Source: Pectinophora gossypiella
Taxonomy: Eukaryota > Arthropoda > Insecta > Lepidoptera > Gelechiidae
Assembly (NCBI RefSeq): GCF_024362695.1
Contig: NC_065425.1
Coordinates: 501,001-565,000 of the forward strand
Direction of reading: 5' to 3'
Length of the DNA stretch: 64,000 nucleotides
Part shown: in pieces, positions 30,834 to 40,841 of the stretch
Layout of the letters: each line of letters starts with the position of its first letter
How positions within the stretch are numbered: position 1 is the stretch's first letter
Made by a program: the position numbers and the translations under genes
Notes under the pieces: model-generated
The model's database searches: none
What the model saw: only the letters and a program-made list of their open reading frames with translations
Told to the model about the DNA's origin: nothing

Positions 30834-31181
30834 CACATATATACGTAACAGCCTCCGTGGTCTAGTGGTAAGAGCGTTAGGCTCACGATCTGCAGGTCCG
30901 GGTTCGATTCCCGATGGGGACATTGTCGAAATCACTTTGTGAGACTGTCCTTTGTTTGGTAAGGACTTTTCAGGCTTGTTTCACCTGATTGTCCAAAAAA
31001 GTAAGATGATTCCGTGCTTCAGAGGGCACGTTAAGATGTTGGTCCCGGCTATTAGACGTAAAAACACCTCCACCAAGCCGCATTGGAGCAGCGTGGTGGA
31101 GTATGCTCCATACCCCCTCCGGTTGATTGAGGGGAGGCCTGTGCCCAGCAGTGGGACGTATACAGGCTGTTTATGATTATG
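30834..31181 (+). mobile_element. SINE-B copy with 13-bp target duplication
   Basis: Head CAGCCTCCGTGGTCTAGTGG at 30849, B box GGTTCGATTCCC, core at 31011-31050, tail CCAGCAGTGGGACGTATACA then GGCTGTT. TATGACAATATTG flanks at 30821-30833 and 31182-31194. 15 AT-rich bases sit between the left duplication and the head. 31195-31589 holds nothing recognised. Confidence 0.92.
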
Positions 31182-31589
31182 TATGACAATATTGAAAGCC
31201 AGCGATTAGGGTAGTGAGTTTATGTGTATTGAACTTATAATACTAATGACGTCATCGCATGGATTAATGATAATGACTATAATTCAGATCAATTATCTAT
31301 AACACCCGTACCTCCAGCCAGACAACCGGATTATTCTAGATAGCATCGTTCTTTGCGTGTCCAGTAATTAGAAAGGTCAAGTTGATTTGTGTTCTTCGGG
31401 AAAAAAAACAGTATAAACAAAACAAACACTGGCCAGAAAACTAAGAGTATCAAACTTTTAAAATTAAAACTTTCGAATTAAAAAAGTTTTCAAAAGAAAG
31501 CCGATAAAATTATATATAAAACGTTTTTTTTATGTATTGCATGATTGTAAGTAGGCTGGACTGTCCGTACATGACTCATTGCTCCATCA

Positions 31590-31766
31590 AAATTCAAAAT
31601 TCAAAAATATCTTTATTCAGTAGGTAACATAGTTACACTTTGAATCGTCAATTTTCACATAACGAACGTCTCATCCGCCTAAAACTACTGCAGCTTCTCA
31701 TAACCTGTATAGCCGGGGAAAAGAAGCTGCAAGAAAAACCTCGGCACAGGGCCCTAGACGTTCTTC
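31590..31766 (-). mobile_element. LINE-A 3' end
   Basis: Clean copy of the terminal UTR, from the TTCAAA repeat to GGCCCTAGACGTTCTTC. Confidence 0.85.
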
Positions 31767-31778
31767 ATCAGTCACTTG

Positions 31779-31924
31779 TACAGTCATGAGCAATATAATG
31801 TACCCACTTTAGTACCCTGTCGCACTAGCATATTTGACATTTAGTGAGACTTACAGTTCAATTTGTCAAAAAAGTTTATGTGACATGGTACCAAAGTGGA
31901 TACATATTAATGCTCGTGACCGTA
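31779..31924. mobile_element. MITE-2 copy, complete
   Basis: 146 bp with inverted ends TACAGTCATGAGCA and TGCTCGTGACCGTA. Non-coding. Ends in TA on both sides, compatible with a Tc1/mariner-type target, but this is inference. Confidence 0.85.
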
Positions 31925-32105
31925 CAGGAGCAGTATATAAATGTCTTATTTTTATTGTGTATGTGTGTGTATCTGTGTAATACTAATATTAGTGAGAAAG
32001 AAATCATTGTCGCTAACATCCTGGGTCAAATTTACCCGTAATAAAATTTACTTTTTTATTTTATTCAGAATCAAATAATAATTTATTAAACACAAAATAA
32101 ATATT

Positions 32106-32364
32106 TTATTATCTCTCTTTCTATTTAAGAGCTGCGCTCTTGTCGGTGGAGTAACCGCCATTCCTCTCTTCTTCCCGCCAAAACCTTCACCTCCCGATAC
32201 GACACGACCTGCACCTTCTCTTTTATTTGTTTCATAAATGTTATCCTAGGTCTACCCCTTCCTCTCTTCCCTTCAATTTTTCCTTCTATAATGTTTGTTA
32301 TAAATGAATCGTGTCGTATCAGGTGGCCAATCATATTTCCTCTCCGGTTCTCTATAGTCTTCAA
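32106..32364 (-). pseudogene. LINE-D C-terminal remnant
   Basis: The minus strand encodes MKTIENRRGNMIGHLIRHDS, EGKIEGKRGRGRPRITF, MKQIKEKVQVVSYREVKVLA and GRREEWRLLHRQERSS, then a stop and a short AGAGAGA-type tail. Intact over 79 codons but only the terminal segment of the LINE protein. 31925-32105 and 32365-32696 hold nothing firm. Confidence 0.75.
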
Positions 32365-32696
32365 TATTTTATTATCTACATTACTTTATTACCTGTTACT
32401 AACATAGCATGTAAGTTAATCATACTAACATGTCTATGGACTGTAGTCTGAAAATAAACGTTTTTTTTTTTAAAGTCCTCCAAAGCATCACACCGAGGCA
32501 AAGTGTCCAAAAGACTGGCAACATTTCCCCTTTGAACTGCTAAACCAACCCTTGGACAAAAGTAGCTGCCAGCCTTTGGATCATGGTTTGCCTCGACGAG
32601 ACGCTTTAAGACGACGAGTTTAGTGATAGAGGTGTAGTGGAGTTTAGTTTAGTAGTTTAGACGTTTTTTATTTTAAATTTCTAAGTTCTAGGGCGC

Positions 32697-33020
32697 AGTA
32701 TGTTAGGTGTTAAACTGATCGATCGCAATAGAAACACGACGCTGCGCTCCAGAATTCAAATGGCAGATGTTGGAGAAAAATCTGCTAAACTGAAGTGGGA
32801 ATGGGCGGGACATGTCTGCCGTATGCATCCGGAAATGTGGGCCAAAATTACAACTGATTGGTCCCCACAGGGTCGTCGACGTCAAGATAGACCACGACGA
32901 CGGTGGAGGGACGAGCTGGACGCCTTACGGCACACCTGGCGGAACGATGCCCAAGACAGGGAGGGTTGGAGAGAGAAGGGGGAGGCCTTTGCCCAGCAGT
33001 GGGACGTTAATTAGGCTACA
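32697..33020 (+). pseudogene. LINE-C C-terminal remnant, open to the stop
   Basis: 104 open codons: MLGVKLIDRNRNTTLRSRIQ, KLKWEWAGHVCRM, GRRRQDRPRRRWRDELDA and EAFAQQWDVN, stop at 33012-33014. This is the end of a non-LTR retrotransposon protein, after the reverse-transcriptase domain. The last codons give the DNA GCCCAGCAGTGGGACGTTAA, which is also the tail of SINE-B and SINE-C, so this LINE is the likely partner of those SINEs. 33021-33361 holds nothing recognised. Confidence 0.8.
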
Positions 33021-33361
33021 GGAAAAGAAAAGTTCTAGGGCTGCCCTTTTTTCACGATGAGGCAAATCAAGCGCCTATCGTATCGGTCCAGGGCTTAGTG
33101 TCCCTTCTACACGTAGTATATTCTATGCTAGAAGTTAAAATCAGTCAAGCAATTATTATTGCTTGTATGGTATTGATTTCATTCATACAATAATTTATGC
33201 ATAACACATGCACTATGTAAAAGGTGCGCAAGTCATTGTGTTTGAATAAAATATGGTTGGATCGTGTCTGGTTGGTTATTACAATCAGTATAGGCAGTAT
33301 ACACCAGTTATTAATTAGATGGCGAAATTTAAAATATCGTCTGGTATTTTACTGTAAAATT

Positions 33362-33604
33362 GTACACAGGGTGTTAATGACATCGTAACGAATACTGAGG
33401 GGATGATTCAGACCATGATTCTGAGTTAATATCAAGTGGAGATTTACGTCGCAAATTTTATATATTTTTATTTGTGGTTCTCCATATTATTATTTTTTTA
33501 ATTCTATACTTTTGCGATGTAAAATTCAACTTGATATTAACTCAGGATAATGAGCTTAACCATCCCCCTCAGTATTCGTTACGATATCAGCTCACTCCCT
33601 ACAA
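33362..33604. mobile_element. MITE-1 copy
   Basis: CAGGGTGTTAATGACATCG to CAGTATTCGTTACGATATCA; both arms present. Confidence 0.85.
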
Positions 33605-33617
33605 GTACCTATGCATA

Positions 33618-33817
33618 CAAGTACGGATGCTAGTGACACCATAACGAATACTGGAGGGAGATGATTCAGACTATGATTCTGAGCTAATTTCAAGTGGAAT
33701 CTCTTGTCGGAAAATTAATATTTAGTGTACTTTTAAATTATTTTGTTTTACTTGATATCAACTCAGAAGCTGAACAATCCCCTCAGTATTCGGTTCGATG
33801 TTACTAAAACTCTATAC
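33618..33817. mobile_element. MITE-1 copy, diverged
   Basis: TAGTGACACCATAACGAATA to TTCGGTTCGATGTTACTAAA; the centre is shortened. 13 bp from the previous copy. Confidence 0.75.
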
Positions 33818-33998
33818 ATAAGCCTATTTTTTTTTAGGGATTATTTGTTAGTGGATTTTTTTTACTTGTTTTTTTATTACTCGGACTTGAACCCGCAGCT
33901 CTTGTCAAGCGGGGACGAGCGTGTTGAGCCGTCCGAGAATTACATCGAGAAACATCACGACATCATCATTTTGTCATTTCTTATTAATGATACACAAA

Positions 33999-34322
33999 CG
34001 GCCTCCGTGGTCCAGTGGTTGAGCGTTGGGCTCACGATCCGGAGGTCCCGGGTTCGAATCCCGGTGGGGACATATCACAAAAATAATTTTGTGATCCCTA
34101 GTTTGGTTAGGACATTAGAGGCTGATCACCTGATTGTCCAAAAAGTAAAATGATCCGTGCTTCAGAAGGCACGTTAAGCCGTTGGTCCCGGTTATTACTT
34201 ACTGATGTAAGTAAGTCGTCGTTACATGAGCCATGACACCAAGCCTTTGGCGGCTCAATAGTAACCCTGACACCAGGGTTGATGAGGTTGGTACTCCACC
34301 TCAACCCACACAGTAGAAGAAG
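33999..34322 (+). mobile_element. SINE-A copy, full length
   Basis: Head CGGCCTCCGTGGTCCAGTGG; B box GGTTCGAATCCC; core at 34154-34192; tail CAACCCACACAGTAGAAGAA. The flanks share AATGATA followed by similar bases (33986, 34323), an imperfect target duplication. The 136-residue ORF entering it is spurious. Confidence 0.92.
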
Positions 34323-34671
34323 AATGATATACATTGTTTATGTTTAGAAATGTATTCTGTGATGTTACTATGCCGATGTTCACTTTATATACACAGCTGA
34401 AGACACGACATTGTAAACCTAGTTAATATTCATAGCTTTGCCACAAATATAATGCGGAGCCAACGAAGCAGCGAAGGAAGTACGGTAGATTAATCAAATA
34501 CCGTCTTTTCTTCCTATAACGACATTTTGTATCCTCACCAAGTATTAAAAGTATACTGGTGCTGATTCTTTTACAATTTAATTTTTATTTTAAGTTATAC
34601 CTGTCTTTTTCTTATCCACCGAAAAAGAAAGGGACGGGTTAATGACAGCTATACATAACATAAATACCCTA

Positions 34672-34732
34672 TACACGTCCTACTGCTGGGCAAAGGCCTC
34701 CCATTAACCAATGTAGGGGAATGGACCATGAC
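34672..34732 (-). mobile_element. LINE-E/SINE-B-type tail fragment
   Basis: CGTCCTACTGCTGGGCAAAG then GCCTCCCATTAACC. Too short to assign. Confidence 0.45.
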
Positions 34733-34734
34733 TT

Positions 34735-35008
34735 CGTACTGAATACTCGAATTATTTAGTTTCTGAGCTGATATCATTTTTTTTTTGACGTGACTTGTTG
34801 TTTTGCCGCAAATGGCATTAACTACTTGGACGGAAAAATAGGGAGCGCTGAAGGCTCTCGCCCGGTGAGTTGATATCTAGTGCAACAAAATATTTTTTTA
34901 AATTTATTAAAAAATTGTATTAATTTCTCTTCAGGAAATCCCAATTGATAAAAACTTAGAATTATGATCGTTCCCCTCAGTATTGGTTACAGTGTCACTA
35001 ACACTTGT
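34735..35008. mobile_element. MITE-1 copy split by retroposon F
   Basis: MITE-1 arms surround an F insertion at 34776-34866: T-tract, GACGTGACTTGTTG, TTAACTACTTGGACGG, CTCTCGCCCGG. GAGCTGATATC / GAGTTGATATC at 34764-34774 and 34867-34877 is an 11-bp target duplication with one change. Confidence 0.78.
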
Positions 35009-35021
35009 AAGTATTTACTTG

Positions 35022-35262
35022 TAGGGATTGAAGTGACATCGTAACGAATACTGAGGGGGATGATTCAGTTCATTATTCTGAGTTAATATCAAGTGGAATT
35101 TTCTATCGCAAAAGTATAGAATTGAAAATAATTAAAAAATGATAGAAAAATATATAATGAATTTTGCGTCGAAAAATTACACTTGGTATTAACTCAGAAT
35201 AATGAACTGAATCATCCCCCTCAGTATTCGTTACGATGTTACTTCACTCTCTACTAGTAAGT
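35022..35262. mobile_element. MITE-1 copy, both arms intact
   Basis: GAAGTGACATCGTAACGAAT to ATTCGTTACGATGTTACTTC, with GGAATTTTCTATCGCAAAAG near the centre. Fourth MITE-1 within 1.9 kb. Confidence 0.9.
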
Positions 35263-35306
35263 ATTTATTACTACTGATTTTCATTTAGTACTTTGTTAAC
35301 CTTACT

Positions 35307-35380
35307 TATTTATATATATATTATATACTATTATATTATATATTATTATTTTTTTATTATATTATATATATATATATTTC
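35307..35380. repeat. AT-rich simple repeat
   Basis: Mostly TATA/TTATTA units. Confidence 0.8.
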
Positions 35381-35519
35381 CGTTTAAACAATTCACGGCA
35401 CGGTTTTTTGTTGGCACGTTCAATTCATTTATTACTAATTATAAGCGTAATATGGGTACTGGCAGAATATCAGTGTTGGTGAGAGTGGGCATTCGTACCG
35501 TACTCTTAGCAACAATATG

Positions 35520-35642
35520 CTGAGTCAGTCCCATTTCCCTGGGCAGCGTTAGCTACTAGTCACAAATTGTTAAACTTAATTTATGTAAATGCTTTTGTAA
35601 CCTTCACTGTTTTGGGAATAAAGTTATTCTATTCTATTCTAT
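35520..35642 (+). mobile_element. LINE 3' end with (TTCTA)n tail
   Basis: GAGTCAGTCCCATTTCCCTG, GGCAGCGTTAGCTACTAG, then AATAAAGTTATTC and TATTCTATTCTATT. Form of a Jockey/CR1-like 3' UTR; coding part absent. Confidence 0.6.
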
Positions 35643-35654
35643 TACGGTGGTGTC

Positions 35655-35830
35655 ACTAACATCATTTGTATTACATTATATTTTTGAATAATTCTGTACC
35701 CGAGTATTGAGAAAATAGGTTATTATCACGTGAAATCTAGACAGCGCCATCTATATTATTTTTGGAGAACGTAGTTTATGGAAAGTCCCTTATTTTGGCA
35801 GCTTCACGCTCAGATAAACTTCGGGTGCTA
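35655..35830 (+). repeat. Repeat R
   Basis: TTACATTATATTTTTGAATA, TGTACCCGAGTATTGAGAAA, CAGCGCCATCTATATT, AAAGTCCCTTATTTTGG. Also at 47505-47648 and, inverted, 50880-50980. Confidence 0.55.
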
Positions 35831-35932
35831 ATTAAAATTCTTTTATTTTATTCCTTCATTCATTCAAACGCATTAGGAAGTCAGTTTTTTCTTGGTGTTT
35901 TATTCAAATTAATATTTAAGATGGTAATTTAA

Positions 35933-36125
35933 AAGTCTCTGTAGTATAGTGATAAGAGTTTTCGGGTCTCGACTTGGAGGTCTTGGGTTTGGTTCTTGGT
36001 GTGTACACCGCAATAATTGCTCTTACTAGCTTTACCGGATTATCTCACCAAATTCCTCAAAAATGTGATAGTGATGTGACTTTGAGCAAAGCCAAATTAG
36101 TGCTGCGCTAAGTTGATCGATTTAA
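35933..36125 (+). mobile_element. tRNA-like SINE, single copy here
   Basis: Head AGTCTCTGTAGTATAGTGAT and B-box-like GGTCTTGGGTTTGGTTCTTG, then a body with ACCGGATTATCTCACCAAAT. The B box deviates from GGTTCRANNCC and no closed acceptor stem is seen, so it is not a tRNA gene. 36126-36417 holds nothing recognised. Confidence 0.4.
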
Positions 36126-36417
36126 TCTTTTGACATTTCTTAAATAAACAAAAGTATTTTTTTATGTCTATTTATAGTGAATACTTACAAGTAATAGGTA
36201 GTGTACTCAACCATTTCCAATAATAGAGTTTTATCAATAATATTTGTAAGTATCTACACGTATTGTAATGACATTTTAATAGTTTTACATTTTAATCTTT
36301 TCGGCGGAGTTAGGCACACGCAATATGCCTATTATGCCTCTAGATAAGATCTCTGTGGTATTGATTACAATATGTGAAACTAATATGTGTCGTTTTTAGT
36401 GTACGTATGTCACATAA

Positions 36418-36610
36418 TATCACGCCTATTTCCCATTGGGGTAGGCAGAGCCAACGGAATTCCACTTACTACAATCCTGATACACCATTTTCGCTTCGTC
36501 CACTCTCGTCAAAGACTTCATGCATGGTCGCCGGTTTAGAATACTCTTGACCTGGTCTTCCTTCAAAACATCCTGGATTTAATCGCAGTACGTAAGCCTA
36601 GGCACCATTT
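36418..36610 (-). pseudogene. LINE-B fragment, decayed
   Basis: CACGCCTATTTCCCATTGGG, GATACACCATTTTCGCTTC and CATGCATGGTCGCCGGTTTA in reverse-complement order of the RTE-like end. Followed by a CATA/TATA microsatellite at 36618-36680. Confidence 0.6.
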
Positions 36611-36631
36611 ACTTTACACATACATACATAC

Positions 36632-36672
<41 letters not shown>

Positions 36673-36730
36673 CATATATATATTCATATATTTCCCACCG
36701 AGGTAAGTAGATCCTGACACACACCCGCAT

Positions 36731-36828
36731 TTTTTTTGACGAGACTTACTGTAGATTTGCCGCAGATGGCATTTACTACTTGACCGGACAAATGGGGAGC
36801 GAGGCTCTCACCCGGTACAACGGTTACA
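36731..36828 (-). mobile_element. Retroposon F fragment
   Basis: T-tract, GACGAGACTTACTGTAG, GCAGATGGCATTTACTACTT, CTCTCACCCGGTACAACGG. Confidence 0.78.
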
Positions 36829-36835
36829 CTTACAT

Positions 36836-37070
36836 TATAATAAGTTTCCAACTAGTCAAATCAGTTACTTTTTACTGAACGTCAAACCACGAAATTACTA
36901 TGGAATTTGTTTCAAAAGCCACCTGTGACGTCATAGAAAATCGTGACAAAATGTCGCCTACGTACATACATTTTTCGTTATTAAAATTCATAAACAAGTT
37001 AAATAGAAAATAAAAACTTTTTTGTCATCTTTAGATCTGTGTTTACTTAGTAGGTAATTAGAATTTCATA
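36836..37070 (+). repeat. Repeat U
   Basis: AGTTTCCAACTAGTCAAATC, TTTACTGAACGTCAAACC, TGACGTCA at 36926-36933, AATTAGAATTTCATAAT at the end. Abuts MITE-1. Confidence 0.65.
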
Positions 37071-37151
37071 ATACAGGGTGTTAGTGACATCGTAACGAAT
37101 ACTAAGGGGGATGATTCAGACCGTGATTCTGAGTTGATATCATGTGACGTA
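37071..37151. mobile_element. MITE-1 left half
   Basis: ACAGGGTGTTAGTGACATCG to GAGTTGATATCATGTG. The right half is absent; a SINE-B follows. Confidence 0.78.
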
Positions 37152-37160
37152 TATGTAACA

Positions 37161-37496
37161 CACACACACATATACAGCCTATATACGTCCCACTGCTGGG
37201 CACAGGCCTCCCCTCAATAAACCGGAGGAGTATGGAGCATACTCCACCACGCTGCTCCAATGCGGGTTGGTGGAGGTGTTTTTACGGCTAATAGCCGGGA
37301 CCAACGGCTTTACGTGCCCTCCGAAGCACGGAATCATCTTACTTTTTCGGACAACCAGGTGATACAAGCCTGAAAAGTCCTTCCCAAACATAGGACAGTC
37401 TCACAAAGTGATTTTGACTATGTCGCCTTCGGGAATCGAACCCGGACCTCCAGAACGTGAGCCTAACGCTCTAACTACTAGACCACGGAGGCTGTT
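37161..37496 (-). mobile_element. SINE-B with 9-bp target duplication and CA tail
   Basis: TATGTAACA at 37152-37160 and 37497-37505. A short CA run (GT on the sense strand) lies between the left duplication and the SINE tail end. Head at 37430-37496. Confidence 0.88.
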
Positions 37497-37511
37497 TATG
37501 TAACAACTTAT

Positions 37512-37806
37512 GTATATACAACGAACTCTCCGCTCCCCAACAGCGGCTAAACTTGGTTTACCTCATCCCCCCCCCCCTTCCCCGTCTTACTTCAGTCTTC
37601 AATCGTACAGGCTTTCACTGTCACGAGTAATATCATGTACCCACTTTAGTACCCTGTCGCACTAGCATATTTGACATTTAGCGAGACTTACAGTTCAATT
37701 TGTCAAAAAAGTTAATGTGACATGGTACCGAAGTGTACACATATTGTAACGTCAATGTGTAGTGTCTGTGTAAAACGAGGTGTTTTGTATGAAGCGTCCG
37801 GGATAT
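37512..37806 (-). repeat. Repeat G split by MITE-2
   Basis: Left part GCGGCTAAACTTGGTTTACC and CTTCAGTCTTCAATCGTACA; right part GTAACGTCAATGTGTAGTG and GTATGAAGCGTCCGGG. 37614-37745 is a MITE-2 copy (CACGAGTAATATCATGTACC ... GTGACATGGTACCGAAGTG) lacking its last bases. 37807-38215 holds nothing recognised. Confidence 0.68.
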
Positions 37807-38215
37807 GCCGTTACGAAAATTCCTTATTAAGTTTCGCAAATTACGTCCAAATGCAGTGTGGCCGAAATTAAATGACATTAGGCCGACCGCACAACGATGC
37901 TTATTTAAACAAATTAAACCGTCTGTGGGCAGCTAAAGCCATTGTCTTGTTATATGGTCATAGAGGTCAAATATTATGGCAGATTTGTGTGCAAATGTTC
38001 AGGGACTTAATTTTTATGTTGCAATTTTGCCTTTAAATTGATACTTACCTTGGTTTAATTGTTTTTATCGGTTCGCTTTTGACCTTAAAGAGCTGTTAGT
38101 GAGTCACATATCGCAGGATTAGATCAAAGAGTCAAAGGATCTAATTCTGCTTTGATCACGTATCTTCTTGGTGTTATTCGTTATGCATAGCACACACCAG
38201 ACGTTATTATTGTAG

Positions 38216-38520
38216 ATTTAGACTTATTGTAGATTTGCCGCAGATGGCATTAATTACTTGGCCGGACAAATGGGGAGCGCAGAGGGCTCTCACCCGGTTC
38301 ATAATTTAAGACAACAGGCATGAGGGTGTCCTGTTGGGCGCGAATCTCGGCTCAGAGCGTCGTCTGAGAGGAATAATATTTGAAAGAATCATACGATCCT
38401 AGGGGTCGATAGCGATAAGCGCTGAATGAGGGAAATTCTCGACCACGCCGGCGGGGTCGATATCGGGGTTGTGAATTGTTTGGTGTCGCGAGCTGGTAAG
38501 CCGCCTCTATGGCTAGAGTA
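38216..38520 (-). mobile_element. Retroposon F, poly-A end lost
   Basis: ACTTATTGTAGATTTGCCGC through GTCGATAGCGATAAGCGCTG to GCCGCCTCTATGGCTAGAG. Confidence 0.78.
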
Positions 38521-38642
38521 AGCACTAATCACCAGAGTGTGATCTGTTTGTCTGAATGAGTGTCTGAGGTTCTGCGAGGTGATGAATGATGTGTGAAATT
38601 TGTTTTGATATTGTTTACACTTTGTTTAAGTATACATAGTTC

Positions 38643-38850
38643 ATCATCATCAATTTAAGAGCCACATTTTTTAGGGAAAAATAGGGCAGTGGTTTTCCTC
38701 TTGCCTTCCGCCCCGCAGTACTCTGTCTGACGCAAGTGGGATGGCGCCCAGAGTAGTCTATTACAAAGCGACTCCTGTCTCTAGGACTCCTGTCCTCTGC
38801 CTCTGAATAGTACTGACAGTTACTGCTGCCCTCAGACAACACATATACAT
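38643..38850 (+). repeat. Repeat N
   Basis: CATCATCAATTTAAGAGCCA, GGGCAGTGGTTTTCCTCTTG, CTGTCTGACGCAAGTGGGAT, CTGAATAGTACTGACAG. Confidence 0.65.
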
Positions 38851-38954
38851 AAAACATACACACACACACATATACATAGTTAAGTATACATAGTGTATGT
38901 GTAGTAGTTATGTATACATAGTTAAGTTACCTTATTTGTACTTTTGTATCTTAA

Positions 38955-39592
38955 GTCGGGATGATTCAGACCATGATTCTGATTTAATATGAAGCGGTAG
39001 CTCCTGTCTGAAAATTAATTTAGTGCGTTTCAAAATTATTTTCAGTTCTATACTTTTGCGATGGAAAATAGGGTATTTGACTGGGTTCAAGATAAATTAT
39101 GAAATGCTGATCTGGCTTCTAGCCAGTCTAAGATGATCAATAATCAATCTCATTTTACGTTTCGACTTATTTTCGAATTTTATTTATGAATAAAATAAGA
39201 ACGAATGCGACGTTTGATCGTTTGTATTGATGACGTCACAGGACAGTATTTCCATACAAACTCCAAAGAAAACTTTCGTTTTGACGTTTCGTAAAAAGTA
39301 TCTCATTTGACTAGGTTCTCAAGTAGCAAATCAAATCAAAAATCAAATATACTTTATTGCACAGAACTACATTTAAACAATTAACACATGAATACAGTAC
39401 AATTAGGGCGGCCTTATTGCTCTAGAACAATTTCTTCCAGGCAACCACCAAAAGGAAATAAACATTTACAAACTTGGATGCGGGATGGTGCAACAAAAAA
39501 AAAGTAGCCTATTACACTTGATAATTACTCAGAATAATGGTTTTAATCCTTTAAAGTTTTCAATACGACGTCACTAACACCCTGTATAGTAG
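38955..39592. mobile_element. MITE-1 interrupted by repeat U and a LINE 3' end
   Basis: Left arm 38955-39072 (GATGATTCAGACCATGATTC), right arm 39505-39592 (GACGTCACTAACACCCTGTA). Between them: repeat U, minus strand, 39075-39318 with TGACGTCA at 39231-39238; and a LINE 3' end, minus strand, 39318-39500 with AAATCAAATCAAAAATC and CAAATATACTTTATTGCACA. 39593-39821 holds nothing recognised. Confidence 0.65.
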
Positions 39593-39821
39593 CTTTTCTT
39601 CAATACTTAACAGTTAATGAGGAAGACTCTATTTACGGCAATGTTTATATTTGCTGTCACGACGCCGCGAGCGTCTAATCAGAAAGAAAAGGGTTGAACT
39701 ATTATTTTTACATCTTATTTAATTCAGAACTCATTCTAGTTAAGATATTTCTTATTTTCCGTTGAATAAAAACTCTAAAGATTGTACCTATTTTGTTTTT
39801 AAATGTAATAATAATAAGTCC

Positions 39822-40750
39822 CCCATAGCCCCAGTATCCGGTTCACTAACCCCCAACCCAATAGCCCAGTTCCCTTTGTTCCCATAATCTGCAATAGTCC
39901 TACACGAACCGAAGATTGTCTTTGGGTGCACTCCCATAGTGTATGTACACAGGGATAATCGCCGGTTGGTGTCACATCACATTTAGATTAAATTGTTGTA
40001 AGGGGCCTCTACGTGTTGGCTTCGGGATTCTCTTAAAATGCATAAATGTTTTTGTCATGATTTTAATTATTATAATCCTTTTCGCATAACGTTTTAAAGC
40101 ATAATAGTACTTTCCCATAATAACATCTAAGAATACTGGTTTGTTAGGTATAACTTATTTTTGGACTAATATTTGTTGGTATAAATTTGATTCGCATATA
40201 AAAAGGTATCCATAATTCATTTTTAGAATAATAGTGTTTTGTCATAATTTTTACAAGGCATAACAGTAGGTTAGGGTGCGGCGGGGGTGGCCCTTGGGCC
40301 ACCCCTACGCCGCCAGTATGTTTATCTTACACACGAAAAGTATAGTGAATGATCACCAACAGCATGAAATAGAGTTAAAAAATATAAAAAGTCACAATCA
40401 TGAATCAAATGCAACCAAGGAAAAAGTAAGTTTCGGAAATGTTCAAAGTTGTGTCAAAATTTTTCTTATTCGGAGTATAGTTTTTATGCTTATAATACTT
40501 ATGCTTATATGTCATTATTGTCATTAATTATTATGCTTATGGTAGTTATGAGTTTCAAAATTATGCTTAAAAAGTTATGACAAATTAATATTATGCGTAA
40601 CTAATAATAGGACAAGTAACATTATGCCATGGTAAATTATTACATAAAAAATTATGCGTAAAAATAGAGAACCGTTGGCTTCGGCTCCACGCACGCCTTC
40701 CAAAAGTCCGGGACTCCATAGTCCTGAGATATGGAAACGACATACAAATA
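39822..40750 (-). repeat. Repeat S, split by a 648-bp element
   Basis: CCCCCATAGCCCCAGTATCC to CTACGTGTTGGCTTCGG, then resumes TCGGCTCCACGCACGCC to GATATGGAAACGACATAC. Reverse complement of the uninterrupted copy at 44625-44935. The GTTGGCTTCGG duplication brackets the insertion. Confidence 0.8.
40026..40673. mobile_element. 648-bp non-coding element with inverted subterminal repeats and central hairpin
   Basis: GTTGGCTTCGG is duplicated at 40015-40025 and 40674-40684. The ends are imperfect inverted repeats (GATTCTCTTAAAATGCATAA against the complement of TTATGCGTAAAAATAGAG). The left half is rich in GCATAA-like units, the right half in TTATGC units. The centre holds a perfect stem GGGGTGGCCC-TT-GGGCCACCCC at 40284-40305, flanked by GCGGCG/CGCCGC. 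No transposase. Confidence 0.75.
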
Positions 40751-40841
40751 ATAATAATAATAATAAAGTTTATTTAGTTTTAGTTTAATGTACTAAAACA
40801 AAAACATTTTGTACTTAAAAGCTTTGAGCTTAAAGTTTTTT

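Noticed and set aside
34002..34075. Possible tRNA gene with good A and B boxes
   Set aside because: The same sequence recurs many times as the head of SINE-A with a fixed downstream body and a retroposon-type flank, so it is a SINE head.
33743..34153. 136-codon plus-strand ORF
   Set aside because: It begins in a MITE-1 arm and ends inside a SINE-A, so it is a chance opening.
40276..40527. 83-codon ORF starting at the GC hairpin
   Set aside because: No domain, and it lies wholly within a non-coding TIR element.
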